From contig NZ_FRCP01000024.1 in NCBI RefSeq assembly GCF_900142955.1, positions 1 to 64,000 on the forward strand: 64,000 nt of DNA, in the 5' to 3' direction. The first letter of the stretch is position 1. Every line of letters begins with the position of its first letter. Below are positions 9,308-18,116 of this stretch, piece after piece. The position numbers were made by a program, and so were the translations under genes. The notes below the pieces were generated by a model that was not told the DNA's origin, did not search any database, and saw nothing but the letters and a program-made list of their open reading frames with translations. The stretch comes from Anaerosporobacter mobilis DSM 15930. Its GTDB lineage: Bacteria; Bacillota; Clostridia; Lachnospirales; Lachnospiraceae.

Positions 9308-9655
9308 GTGATAATTAAGCGCGGTGACATTTTTTATGCAGATTTGAGACCCGTAGTGGGATCAGAACAGGGCGGCGTTCGCCCAGTGTTAATCATTCAG
9401 AATGATACAGGAAATAAACATAGTCCAACAGTAATCTGTGCAGCAATTACATCAAAGATGAATAAAGCGAAGCTTCCTACGCATGTAGAGCTTGATGCAG
9501 AGAAATATGGTATTGTTAAGGATTCTGTTATCTTACTGGAACAGATTAGAACAATTGATAAAACTAGACTTAAGGAGAAAGTTTGTCATTTGGATCAAGA
9601 TGTACTGAAAAAGATTGATAAAGCATTGCTTATTAGTTTCTCTCTAGATACATAA
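9308..9655 (+). CDS. mazF: MazF/PemK/EndoA-type mRNA endoribonuclease
   Basis: MazF cleaves mRNA at specific sequences. The 115-residue core has IKRGDIFYADLRPVVGSEQG, then GVRPVLIIQND, AAITSKMNKAKLPTHVEL and DSVILLEQIRTIDK, all typical of the clostridial/Bacillus EndoA group. I choose the GTG at 9308: GGAG at 9294-9297 is 10 bases upstream and the family starts here. The frame is open back to a TTG at 9188 behind AGGAGG, so a 40-residue N-terminal extension cannot be excluded. No antitoxin gene is adjacent. Confidence 0.9.
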   Translation: MIIKRGDIFYADLRPVVGSEQGGVRPVLIIQNDTGNKHSPTVICAAITSKMNKAKLPTHVELDAEKYGIVKDSVILLEQIRTIDKTRLKEKVCHLDQDVLKKIDKALLISFSLDT

Positions 9656-9705
9656 GGTCTGGTATGAGTCAATTGTAGTACATTATAAAGGAGATAAGAT
9701 TTTAC

Positions 9706-11058
9706 ATGGAGGATGGTTATCCGATATTAGGTATCGTTGTAGTTTTGTTACTTCTAGTATTAAAAGCCATTATATCATATGGAGCGAGAGCAATTGAACA
9801 CATTAATGAAGTAACAGTACGAAAAAGAGCAGAAGATGGAGATGATAAGTCTAAAGTACTATTAGGTTTTATTGAAAAGCCAGATAAATACATGAATGCA
9901 GTAGAAGTCATATTGACAACCTCAAGCGTATTAGTGGGATATATCTGTGCTGGAGATATTGCATATACTTTTAGAGATATTGGATTTCCAGAGCAATTTG
10001 GTTTGCCAGTTGAGATAACAAAAGAGGCATGGACAGTTGCCTTCGTATTCTTAGTTTTGTTCATAAGTATTCTTTTTGGTGATGTTTTTCCAAAGAAACT
10101 TGCCCTTAAGGATTCTAATAAGGCTGCGTATGGAATTGCGAATGTGGTTCTATTCTTTATTCGATTGGTAACACCAATTGCATTCTTAATTGAGAAGACT
10201 ACGAATCTAATTTTGCGTTTGTGCCATATTAAACCAGAAGATTTGGAAGAAAATGTTACGGAAGATGAAATCATGTCGATGGTTAATGAAGGCCAAGAAC
10301 AGGGTGTTCTTGCGTCAAATGAAGCGGAAATGATATCGAATATTATTGAATTCGATGAAAAGGAAGTTAAAGACATTATGACTCATCGAAAAAAGATTGT
10401 AGCAATTGATTGTAATCTAACGGTAGAACAGACGTTACGGTTTATGTTAGAGAAGAGCTACTCTAGATTTCCATTGTTTGAAGATGACATTAATAATATT
10501 ATCGGTATCCTTCATGTGAAAGATGTAACGAGATGTTACATGTCCTCCAAGTTTAAGAATAAGCCACTTAAACTGATTGCAAGAAAACCATATTTTGTTC
10601 CTGATACACAGAATATTGATGTATTATTTAATGACATGCAATTAAAGAAAATACATATGGCAATCGCAGTTGATGAATATGGACAAACTGCAGGTTTAGT
10701 GGCCATGGAAGATATACTTGAAGAAATCGTGGGTAATATCCTAGATGAATATGATGAAGATGAGAAATTAATTATCAAACAAGGTGAGGGTCGATACTTA
10801 ATGAAAGGATTGGCTAGCCTTGATGATATTGAGGATACATTAGGTATAGAAATTGAGGAAGAAGATTTTGATACATTGAATGGATTATTAACATCATTAC
10901 TGAATAGAATACCAAGTGAAGGAGAACATATCTCTGTTTCTTATGCGGGATATCTATTCGAAATCTTGGATGTTAAGTACAAGATGATTCGTTTTGTGCG
11001 AGTTACAAAAGAACTTGAGGATGAGCCTATAGAGTTAGGTGAATTAGAGCTAGAATAA
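9706..11058 (+). CDS. CNNM/CorC-family transporter (DUF21-CBS-CBS-CorC_HlyC)
   Basis: The 450-residue membrane protein has a DUF21 domain with about four membrane segments (residues 5-165). Paired CBS domains follow (about 215-335; FDEKEVKDIMTHRKKIVAID and the VAVDEYGQTAGLVAMEDI segment). A C-terminal CorC_HlyC domain lies at about 355-440. Members are linked to magnesium or cobalt efflux and are often mis-annotated as hemolysins. Its substrate is not shown by the sequence. A strong terminator follows. Confidence 0.9.
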   Translation: MEDGYPILGIVVVLLLLVLKAIISYGARAIEHINEVTVRKRAEDGDDKSKVLLGFIEKPDKYMNAVEVILTTSSVLVGYICAGDIAYTFRDIGFPEQFGLPVEITKEAWTVAFVFLVLFISILFGDVFPKKLALKDSNKAAYGIANVVLFFIRLVTPIAFLIEKTTNLILRLCHIKPEDLEENVTEDEIMSMVNEGQEQGVLASNEAEMISNIIEFDEKEVKDIMTHRKKIVAIDCNLTVEQTLRFMLEKSYSRFPLFEDDINNIIGILHVKDVTRCYMSSKFKNKPLKLIARKPYFVPDTQNIDVLFNDMQLKKIHMAIAVDEYGQTAGLVAMEDILEEIVGNILDEYDEDEKLIIKQGEGRYLMKGLASLDDIEDTLGIEIEEEDFDTLNGLLTSLLNRIPSEGEHISVSYAGYLFEILDVKYKMIRFVRVTKELEDEPIELGELELE

Positions 11059-11069
11059 AATAGGTATAA

Positions 11070-11108
11070 ACAGTAAAAGAACGCTTAAGGTAGGCGTTCT
11101 TTTACTGT
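11070..11108 (+). terminator. Intrinsic terminator after the CNNM gene
   Basis: ACAGTAAAAGAACGC (11070-11084) and GCGTTCTTTTACTGT (11094-11108) form a perfect 15-bp stem with a 9-base loop. The T-rich right arm serves as the U tract. Confidence 0.85.
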
Positions 11109-11109
11109 G

Positions 11110-11138
11110 GGTAATACTTCATAGTGTAAAGTATTACC
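11110..11138 (+). terminator. Second hairpin, possible backup terminator
   Basis: GGTAATACTT (11110-11119) pairs with AAGTATTACC (11129-11138) around a 9-base loop. No U tract follows, so it may instead be part of the leader of the next operon. Confidence 0.4.
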
Positions 11139-11296
11139 ACTCGTATAATAGGGTGGGAGTAGATAGTTGTTTTACTATCTGAATATAATTATAGATTGCA
11201 ATTGTGTTCATTTTGTGAAATAATCATGAAAAAAGTATGTTAGTTTGTATAACAATTCACAGTTAAGTTTACGTTAGGAGGCAGGTAAGGTAATTT

Positions 11297-12157
11297 ATGA
11301 ACGAAGATGTTTTTGAACCTGAGAGTATGGATATGAAAGAAAGTATGGAGAGAGAACACATCTCCCAAAAAGAGAGACAAGCCAGGTATAGGTTATTAAT
11401 GGATACAGCATTGTTGGCAGGGAAGATTATGTTACAGAGCGGTGCAGAAACGTATCGTGTAGAAGATACAATTTGTAGAATTCTTCATACTTCAGGTCTA
11501 GAAACTGCGGAAACATTCGCAACAGTAACGGGCTTGTTTGTTACACTTGCAGATCCAAGTATTGATGCAATTACGAAGATAACAAGAGTAAGTGAAAAAC
11601 AATCGAATCTTAGTCAGGTATACGAAGTAAATGGTGTGTCACGTAGGCTGTGTTGTGGTGCGATATCAGTTGAAGAAGCGTATCAAGAATTGTTACGCAT
11701 TAAGGACAAAAAAGAATATCCAAATAGTATGGTCTATGTAGGAATTATCATGACTTCATCTTTCTTTACCTTATTACTTGGAGGTGGAATTTTAGCCTCT
11801 GCCTTAGCAGCGATTAACGGATTGTGGATTGTAGCCTGTAGACACATTGCAGGAAGAGTGAAATTGAATAATTTCATCACGGATATGTTATCCTCTTTTA
11901 TTATAGCGGTAGCGACGATGTTATATGCACATGTATTAGATAATTCAGTTATTGTAGAGATTATAATTGTTGGTTCTATTATGCCATTAGTACCTGGAGT
12001 TGCAATTACCAATGCCATTCGTGATACTTTACAGGGGGACTACCTTTCAGGCGGTAGTCGTGCAATCGAAGCATTCGTTATAGCGGCATGTGTTGCAGTT
12101 GGAATTGGTATAGGTTTGGCGTTCGGGGTAGCAGTAGTTGGAGGTAGGATGATATGA
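11297..12157 (+). CDS. Threonine/serine exporter family protein, ThrE N-terminal type
   Basis: This 286-residue protein is the larger half of a split ThrE-like exporter (DUF1212). Residues 1-140 are a soluble domain with LLAGKIMLQSGAETYRVEDT, the family signature. About five membrane helices follow, including one with the segment IIVGSIMPLVPGVAITNAIR. AGGAGG lies 15 bases upstream and AAGG 6 bases upstream of the ATG. It overlaps the next gene by 4 bases, and the two probably form one transporter. Confidence 0.88.
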   Translation: MNEDVFEPESMDMKESMEREHISQKERQARYRLLMDTALLAGKIMLQSGAETYRVEDTICRILHTSGLETAETFATVTGLFVTLADPSIDAITKITRVSEKQSNLSQVYEVNGVSRRLCCGAISVEEAYQELLRIKDKKEYPNSMVYVGIIMTSSFFTLLLGGGILASALAAINGLWIVACRHIAGRVKLNNFITDMLSSFIIAVATMLYAHVLDNSVIVEIIIVGSIMPLVPGVAITNAIRDTLQGDYLSGGSRAIEAFVIAACVAVGIGIGLAFGVAVVGGRMI

Positions 12158-12588
12158 TTTTACAAATAATTGGTGCATTCCTTGGAGTAGTAGGAATGTC
12201 AATCGTTATTGGCGTTCCAAAGAAATTAATACTGTATTCAGGAGCTGTTGGAGCGATTGGTTGGTGGGTTTACTTATTAATGGAGGCCAGTTATCCAACA
12301 TTAAGTGTTTTGCAAGCCTTTGCAGCTACGATGGTAGTTGCTTTGATTTCTCATATATTTGCAAGGTTATTAAAGGCACCTGGAACGGTTTTCTTAATAC
12401 CAGGAATCATGCCAATGGTGCCAGGAGCTGGGATGTATCGTACTGCTTACTATGCCTTCAAAGGAAATATGGATTTGTCTTCTTACTATCTATCTCAAAC
12501 GGTACAGATTGCAGGGGTAATTGCGTTAGCAATCTTTATAATTGATTCTATATTCAAAATTATACAATTGAAGAAACAATGGAGGTAG
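12154..12588 (+). CDS. Threonine/serine exporter family protein, ThrE C-terminal type
   Basis: This 144-residue protein is the small partner (DUF3815-like) with four to five membrane helices and the family segment FLIPGIMPMVPGAGMYRTAY. Its ATG overlaps the stop of the larger subunit (ATGA), so translation is coupled. In some bacteria the two parts are fused into one ThrE protein. Confidence 0.88.
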   Translation: MILQIIGAFLGVVGMSIVIGVPKKLILYSGAVGAIGWWVYLLMEASYPTLSVLQAFAATMVVALISHIFARLLKAPGTVFLIPGIMPMVPGAGMYRTAYYAFKGNMDLSSYYLSQTVQIAGVIALAIFIIDSIFKIIQLKKQWR

Positions 12589-12623
12589 GTTGTGAGGGCA
12601 AAACTCAGTATAGGTGTAACAGG

Positions 12624-12853
12624 CTTCTTAGTTTACGTATTATGACACGAAACACGTTACATACCTTAGTTTTTCTAAGTGTGTGCATTACATTTTCTGT
12701 AGAGGAGTCGGAAACGCCTTCAACGCGACATCCTGTCGCGGTTCAGGCTGCCTCGGCCTCCTTGCCTCGTCTTCCTATACTATCCAGCACACACTAAGAT
12801 AAACTACAGGTATTACGCTATCGTTTCTTAGTCATAATACGCAAACTAAGGAG
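12624..12853. repeat. 230-bp imperfect palindromic element, MITE-like
   Basis: The outer arms 12624-12646 and 12831-12853 are inverted copies (21 of 23 match; shared GCGTATTATGAC/ACGTATTATGAC). Complementarity continues inward, with CTAAGTGTGTGC against the complement of GCACACACTAAG. The GC-rich centre holds a perfect hairpin CGCGACA-TCC-TGTCGCG. The whole can fold into one long cruciform or RNA hairpin and has no convincing gene. The size and shape fit a miniature inverted-repeat element or a structured intergenic repeat; copy number is unknown. Confidence 0.7.
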
Positions 12854-13024
12854 CTAATGTAATATGTTGAGAGTTTTGCTTTTACTATGTATTGGTATGT
12901 AGTGGAGGAGTTAAATTGATCTTAGTTTATCTATAGAGAATAGAGTAGAGAAAATTAGAGTTTTAGAGTTTAGTTTAATTCTGATTTATTGCCTAGATTT
13001 AATAAATGAAAGAAGGTATGGAGC

Positions 13025-13969
13025 ATGATAATAAAAATTCTTGGGGTTCTAATTCTGCTTCTTATACTTATAATTTGTCTAATAGAAGTGGGATTTTTTC
13101 GTTATGCAATTTATCGCTATGGAGTGAAAGTGCCAGATGATGAGCATATGTATACGGGGAGCTGGAAGAAGTTTGAGAAAACTATTCGAGATGGTACGGC
13201 TTGGGTAAATAAACAAAATCCAGAGCAAGTTTCTATTACTAGCAAAGATGGGTTGCAGTTAAAGGGATATTTGATTCGTGCGAAAAACCCGAAAAGAACC
13301 GTGCTTTGTGTACATGGTTTTCGTGGAAATGGTTGTAATGATTTTGGAGCAATCTGTAGTTTCTATTATGAAGAGGATTGTAATTTACTAATTATTGATC
13401 AACGAGCACATGGTGCTAGTGAAGGCAAATACATTACATTTGGAATCAAGGAACGATATGATATTGAACAATGGATTTTATTCTTGAATGATAAACTAGG
13501 GTCTGAACTACCAATTATATTAGATGGAGTATCTATGGGAGCAGCTACGGTACTGATGGTAAGTGGACTTGAATTGCCCTCTAACGTTAGGGGAATTATA
13601 GCTGATTGTGGATATACCTCACCAAGGGAGATATATAAACATGTTGCAAAGGAATACTATCATCTGCCAGCGTTCCCCCTTATTCCGATTTTTGGTCTGT
13701 TGTGTCGTGGGATTGCTGGATTTAATATGGGTGAGATGAACACAAAGGAAGCACTGGAGAAGAATACAAGACCAGTGCTATTCGTTCATGGTGAGTCCGA
13801 TCGATTCGTTCCTTCTTACATGAGTAAGGAAAACTATACAGTTTGTAAAGCAGACCGATATATTGAAACGGTACCGGGTGCAGGTCACGGACAAAGCTAT
13901 CTTGTTCAGACAGAGCATTGTCAGGAAAAGATCAAGGAATTCTTCGAGCGATGTAGCAGAGCAGTCTAA
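13025..13969 (+). CDS. Membrane-anchored alpha/beta hydrolase
   Basis: The 314-residue protein begins with a hydrophobic segment (about 3-22), suggesting a signal anchor. An alpha/beta hydrolase fold follows. The VHGFRGNG oxyanion region lies near residue 98. The nucleophile Ser is in DGVSMGAAT, the Asp in VHGESDRFVP and the His in GAGHGQSY. It is related to the YqkD/BAAT-like serine hydrolases. The substrate is unknown. It is convergent with the AraC gene downstream. Confidence 0.85.
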   Translation: MIIKILGVLILLLILIICLIEVGFFRYAIYRYGVKVPDDEHMYTGSWKKFEKTIRDGTAWVNKQNPEQVSITSKDGLQLKGYLIRAKNPKRTVLCVHGFRGNGCNDFGAICSFYYEEDCNLLIIDQRAHGASEGKYITFGIKERYDIEQWILFLNDKLGSELPIILDGVSMGAATVLMVSGLELPSNVRGIIADCGYTSPREIYKHVAKEYYHLPAFPLIPIFGLLCRGIAGFNMGEMNTKEALEKNTRPVLFVHGESDRFVPSYMSKENYTVCKADRYIETVPGAGHGQSYLVQTEHCQEKIKEFFERCSRAV

Positions 13970-13987
13970 ATCAATACGTTAAATATA

Positions 13988-14881
13988 CTAATCATTAAGG
14001 TATTCCTTCTGATATTGTTTCGGAGAAGTACCTTTATTTTCTTTGAAGATTTTGATGAAATAACTTGTTGTGTTAAAACCTACTTGATTTGATATCTCTG
14101 TGATATTCAAGTCGGTTGATACAAGAAGTTTCTCCGCTTCCTTTAGACGAATATGATTTACGTAATCATTAAAGGTCATGTTCATAATCCGGTTAAAGAG
14201 TCGTGAAAAATAGCTAGAACTCATATTACATAGAGACGCCATATCAGGCGTCTTTATTTCATTCATATAATTGTCTGGTACATAATCAAGTGCGGGTTGT
14301 AATCTCCTTAGATATAATTCATCTTCGCTGAACTGGAATATACCGTTTGGATTATTGGTATGAAAATAGCGTAAGATCCATAAAAAGATTCGGCCAATAT
14401 GATTACGAACAGCCAGTTCATAACCATAATTTTGTTCTTCCATCTCCTTATGAATATCCCATAGTAATTCAGGTATACTTGTATTTATCAGTAAGTCTTT
14501 TGTTATTACCTTTTGTTGTTTGGGATTCTCAATCAAGAATGGTAAGGTGTATTTCAATTCTGAATAATTCTGAAACATATTATTATAGATTACTTCAGGC
14601 TCAAAACGAAGAACAATATAGTTACCACCGAACTCATCAAGTGCATTGACTTGATGAACCTCCTTGGAGTTAATTAAAATAAGATCACCCTTAGCAAAAT
14701 AATGGTATTTTCCATTAAGTAATACATTGAAACGACCTTCTAACCCATACAGCAATTCAATATAACTGTGAAAATGAGCAGGAAAGGAGATACCTGCACT
14801 ATGCACCGTATGGATGTCACAGATATAATTGGAGGGAATCCCGTTAATTAACTCCTTTTTTTGTTCTAGATATTCAATCAT
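13988..14881 (-). CDS. AraC-family transcriptional regulator
   Basis: The 297-residue protein has an N-terminal cupin sensor (about 20-150; FPAHFHSYIELLYGLEG) and two C-terminal helix-turn-helix motifs (about 195-295; MASLCNMSSSYFSRLFNRI and ITEISNQVGFNTTSYFIKIF). AraC proteins of this shape usually sense sugars. It is divergent from the GH3 glucosidase at 15209 and probably controls it. Confidence 0.9.
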   Translation of the reverse strand: MIEYLEQKKELINGIPSNYICDIHTVHSAGISFPAHFHSYIELLYGLEGRFNVLLNGKYHYFAKGDLILINSKEVHQVNALDEFGGNYIVLRFEPEVIYNNMFQNYSELKYTLPFLIENPKQQKVITKDLLINTSIPELLWDIHKEMEEQNYGYELAVRNHIGRIFLWILRYFHTNNPNGIFQFSEDELYLRRLQPALDYVPDNYMNEIKTPDMASLCNMSSSYFSRLFNRIMNMTFNDYVNHIRLKEAEKLLVSTDLNITEISNQVGFNTTSYFIKIFKENKGTSPKQYQKEYLND

Positions 14882-14949
14882 ATAATCTCCTTTCCAATAA
14901 AATACGACAAAATAGTTATACTTTTTGATAGGAAAATTATATCATATCT

Positions 14950-14959
14950 AAACCGGTTT
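14950..14959. promoter_or_regulatory. AAACCGGTTT palindrome, possible operator
   Basis: A perfect 10-bp palindrome centred on CCGG sits in the divergent AraC/GH3 control region. It resembles the half-site symmetry of LacI/GalR-type operators, but no such regulator is nearby. Confidence 0.35.
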
Positions 14960-14969
14960 GGCTATAATG

Positions 14970-15031
14970 TTACTTATCGGAAGGAAATCAAGCACTCACG
15001 AAGTGAGTATTTGATTTCACCCGATAAGTAA
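14970..15031. promoter_or_regulatory. Long interrupted palindrome in the AraC/GH3 divergent region
   Basis: Nested complementary blocks are symmetric around 15000-15002: TTACTTATCGG (14970-14980) with CCGATAAGTAA (15021-15031), GAAATCAA with TTGATTTC, and ACTCAC with GTGAGT. It can form a 62-base hairpin or cruciform and could be an operator or a bidirectional transcription barrier. Confidence 0.6.
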
Positions 15032-15059
15032 GCGATAGGACTAAGTTCTAGAGCTTAGG
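15014..15059. repeat. 46-bp direct repeat, copy 1
   Basis: It is repeated at 15144-15189 with 43 of 46 identical bases; both contain CCCGATAAGTAAG and GTTCTAGAGCTTAGG. The period is exactly 130 bp. It overlaps the right arm of the long palindrome. Confidence 0.8.
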
Positions 15060-15143
15060 GAAGAACGTAGTGAAGCCCGTAACAAAGCCCGAACAAAGTA
15101 AAAAACTTGGCTCGTTGGAGTCATAAGTTAACAATCTAATTTA

Positions 15144-15189
15144 ATTTCACCCGATAAGTAAGCCATAGAACGAAGTTCTAGAGCTTAGG
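15144..15189. repeat. 46-bp direct repeat, copy 2
   Basis: This second copy ends just before the GH3 ribosome binding site. It contains the small perfect hairpin TAGAAC-GAA-GTTCTA (15166-15180). The repeat pair probably came from duplication of a regulatory or small palindromic sequence. Confidence 0.8.
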
Positions 15190-15208
15190 ATTAAACAAGG
15201 AGGCAAAT

Positions 15209-18025
15209 ATGGATCAACAATATATAAAAGAACATAAAATCGGTGTACCTTATGAAGGGTTTGCAGAATTTACGAGAAAAGTAGCAGCAGAAGGTGTGGT
15301 ATTATTAAAGAACGATAAGAACGTGTTACCACTTCAAAAAGGAGAGAAAGTTTCACTTTTTGGTAGAGCACAGATTAATTATTATCGTACAGGAACAGGT
15401 TCAGGTGGTTCCGTTAATGTATTATATACATCAAACATCGTAGAAGGTTTACGTACTAAGAAAGATGTTGAACTTAATGAAAATCTAGTGAGTGTATATG
15501 AAGAATGGATTAAAGAAAATCCATTTGATGACGGTGGAAGAGCTTGGGCAGCAGAACCACATTGCCAAAAAGAAATGCCAGTAACGGATGAGTTAGCCAA
15601 AGAAGCAGCAAAACATTCGGATAAGGCAATCGTTATTATAGGAAGAAATGCTGGGGAAGACAAAGATAATACACCAGGAGAAGGAAGCTTCCTTTTACAA
15701 CAAGAAGAGATTAATACTCTTGAAACTGTAACAAAATATTTTGATAAAGTTGTAGTTATGCTAAACGTATCAAATATTATCAATATGAGCTGGGCGGAAG
15801 ACGAACGTTTCAAAGACAGAATTCAAAGTATTATCTATGTATGGGAAGGCGGTATCGAAGGAGGAAACGCAGTAGCTGATGTATTAGTTGGTGATGTGAC
15901 TCCATGTGGTAAATTAACAGATACGATTGCATACCAATTGGAAGATTATCCATCTCATGAAAATTACGGAGATGCAGATGTAAATCTTTATAGAGAAGAT
16001 GTGTATGTAGGATATCGCTATTTTGAAACATTTGCACCAGAGAAGGTTCAGTATGAATTTGGATTTGGTTTATCTTATACAACATTTGAGACAAGTACAA
16101 ATGCACAGGTTATTGTTGATAAAGATTCCCAATCGACAATCAAGTTACAGGTTGCTGTTAAGAATACAGGCGCTACTTACGCAGGAAAAGAATCCGTACA
16201 AGTGTATGTTGAAGCACCACAAGGTAAACTTGGTCAACCAGCTAAGAAATTAGTTACTTTCGCTAAGACAAAAGTACTTGCTCCTAGTGAAGAACAAAAT
16301 CTAGTAATTGAGTTCAAGGTAGCTGATTTGGCTTCTTATGATGATAGCGGTGTTACTGGACATAAATCATGCATGGTTCTTGAAGCAGGTGAATATGGAA
16401 TCTATGTTGGTTCTAGTGTAAGAAATTGCGTGCGTGTGGCATTTAAGACATCTACTGGAGATAAGACAGGATATGTAGTAGACGAGTTGGAAGTAGTAGC
16501 ACAGTTACAAGAAGCGTTGTCACCAATTAAAGAGTTCACAAGAATGAAACCAGGTAAACGTCTTGATAATGGAGCCTATGAGCTTACTTATGAAGCTGTT
16601 CCAACAAGATCGTATTCCATGAAAGATAGAATCGAGAAAAACTTACCACCAACATATCCTCAAACAGGAAACAAGGGAATTACCCTTCGTGATGTTGCAG
16701 ATAAGAAAGCTACCATGGAGGAATTCATCGCGCAGTTAACAACTGCTGAATTAGCAACCATTGTACGTGGAGAAGGTATGTGTAATGTTAAGGTAACACC
16801 TGGAACTGCGGCAGCATTTGGTGGAGTTGGTGATTCCTTATTCGGATATGGAATACCACTAGGTTGTGCAGCAGATGGACCATCTGGTATTCGTATGGAA
16901 GGTGGATACAAGGCAACACAAGTACCAATCGGAACTTTGTTAGCAGCTACTTGGGATGCAGAATTAATTGAAGAGATGTATGTATTTGAAGGAAAAGAAT
17001 TACTTCGTAATGAAGTAGATACGCTATTAGGACCAGGTATGAATATCCGTAGACACCCATTAAATGGCCGTAACTTCGAATATTTCTCAGAAGATCCTAT
17101 TATTACAGCAAAATTTGCTACAGCTCAAGTAAAAGGTATTCTAGCTGGAGGATCTACAGGAACATTAAAACATTTTGCATGTAATAATCAAGAATATCGT
17201 CGTAGTTTTGTAGATGCGGTGGTATCAGAACGTGCACTTAGAGAAATCTACCTAAAAGGTTTTGAAGTTGCCGTGAAAGAGGGCGGAGCCAATTCGATCA
17301 TGACAACATACAATCCTCTTAATGGTTTTTGGAATGCATCGAATTACGACTTGAATACAACAGTACTTCGTAACGAATGGGGATTTAATGGTATCGTTAT
17401 GACTGACTGGTGGGCTAAGATGAATGATCCGATCGAAGGCGGAGAAGGTACTGCAACGAATACAGCCGCTATGGTTCGTTCTCAGAATGATTTGTACATG
17501 GTTGTTGCTAATGATGGAGCTGAGATTAATACTTGGAATGATAATACCGTTGAATCAGTTAAGAACGGTAGCTTAACAATTGGTGAATTACAACGTTGTG
17601 CTATGAATATCTGTGAGTTTTTGATGCATGCACCTGTGTTCGGAAGAAAGCAAGATTTCAGTTCTTCAGTACAGTTCTACTCCCCTATGGAGAAGAAAGT
17701 GGAAGATGGGGAAGTTGTGAATATTGCGAAGAATAATCAAGTTCCAATGAAGGAAAATGGTAATAGTATTATTGAAGCAAAAGCAGGAACTTACCTGTTA
17801 GTAGGTAAAGTACGTAACAATAAGGGAAATGAGGCACAATCTGCATGTAAATTATTGATTAATGGAGAGACTGCTTTAGTAATGCAAGTGAATGGAACAG
17901 ATGATAAATGGACTTTAATTCGTCTTACACGTGTAGAACTTGGTGATGGACAATATGAAATCGGTCTATCTGGAATGACAGATGACATGAAAATTGAACA
18001 TATTGAGTTTAGAGACATTGAATAA
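15209..18025 (+). CDS. Glycoside hydrolase family 3 beta-glucosidase with reversed domain order
   Basis: It probably releases glucose or another sugar from beta-linked oligosaccharides. The usual C-terminal GH3 domain comes first (about 15-260; EGVVLLKNDKNVLPL and VSLFGRAQINYY). A fibronectin-III-like domain follows (about 285-420). The TIM-barrel domain comes after it (about 490-800; LLGPGMNIRRHPLNGRNFEY, GTLKHFACNNQEYRR). The nucleophile Asp is in IVMTDWW (Asp733). A C-terminal carbohydrate-binding-like beta domain (about 820-938) ends it. This order is known from Butyrivibrio and Ruminococcus enzymes. There is no signal peptide, so the enzyme should be cytoplasmic and act on imported oligosaccharides. 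AAGGAGG precedes the ATG. Confidence 0.93.
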   Translation: MDQQYIKEHKIGVPYEGFAEFTRKVAAEGVVLLKNDKNVLPLQKGEKVSLFGRAQINYYRTGTGSGGSVNVLYTSNIVEGLRTKKDVELNENLVSVYEEWIKENPFDDGGRAWAAEPHCQKEMPVTDELAKEAAKHSDKAIVIIGRNAGEDKDNTPGEGSFLLQQEEINTLETVTKYFDKVVVMLNVSNIINMSWAEDERFKDRIQSIIYVWEGGIEGGNAVADVLVGDVTPCGKLTDTIAYQLEDYPSHENYGDADVNLYREDVYVGYRYFETFAPEKVQYEFGFGLSYTTFETSTNAQVIVDKDSQSTIKLQVAVKNTGATYAGKESVQVYVEAPQGKLGQPAKKLVTFAKTKVLAPSEEQNLVIEFKVADLASYDDSGVTGHKSCMVLEAGEYGIYVGSSVRNCVRVAFKTSTGDKTGYVVDELEVVAQLQEALSPIKEFTRMKPGKRLDNGAYELTYEAVPTRSYSMKDRIEKNLPPTYPQTGNKGITLRDVADKKATMEEFIAQLTTAELATIVRGEGMCNVKVTPGTAAAFGGVGDSLFGYGIPLGCAADGPSGIRMEGGYKATQVPIGTLLAATWDAELIEEMYVFEGKELLRNEVDTLLGPGMNIRRHPLNGRNFEYFSEDPIITAKFATAQVKGILAGGSTGTLKHFACNNQEYRRSFVDAVVSERALREIYLKGFEVAVKEGGANSIMTTYNPLNGFWNASNYDLNTTVLRNEWGFNGIVMTDWWAKMNDPIEGGEGTATNTAAMVRSQNDLYMVVANDGAEINTWNDNTVESVKNGSLTIGELQRCAMNICEFLMHAPVFGRKQDFSSSVQFYSPMEKKVEDGEVVNIAKNNQVPMKENGNSIIEAKAGTYLLVGKVRNNKGNEAQSACKLLINGETALVMQVNGTDDKWTLIRLTRVELGDGQYEIGLSGMTDDMKIEHIEFRDIE

Positions 18026-18066
18026 TCTGGATATATTGCAAATATAAAGAAGATGAATTAAGATAG

Positions 18067-18113
18067 AAAACTCCCTCACATTGTTTAGAATCATAACAAT
18101 GTGGGGGAGTTTT
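18067..18113. terminator. Bidirectional terminator between convergent GH3 and AraC genes
   Basis: A 19-bp stem (18067-18085 with 18095-18113, one G-U pair) has an AAAA start and TTTT end, so it works in both directions. Confidence 0.85.
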
Positions 18114-18116
18114 GCA

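Noticed and set aside
12579..12797. 72-codon frame across the MITE-like palindrome
   Set aside because: It runs through the inverted repeats, has Ser/Pro/Arg composition unlike local genes, and no good ribosome binding site or family resemblance.
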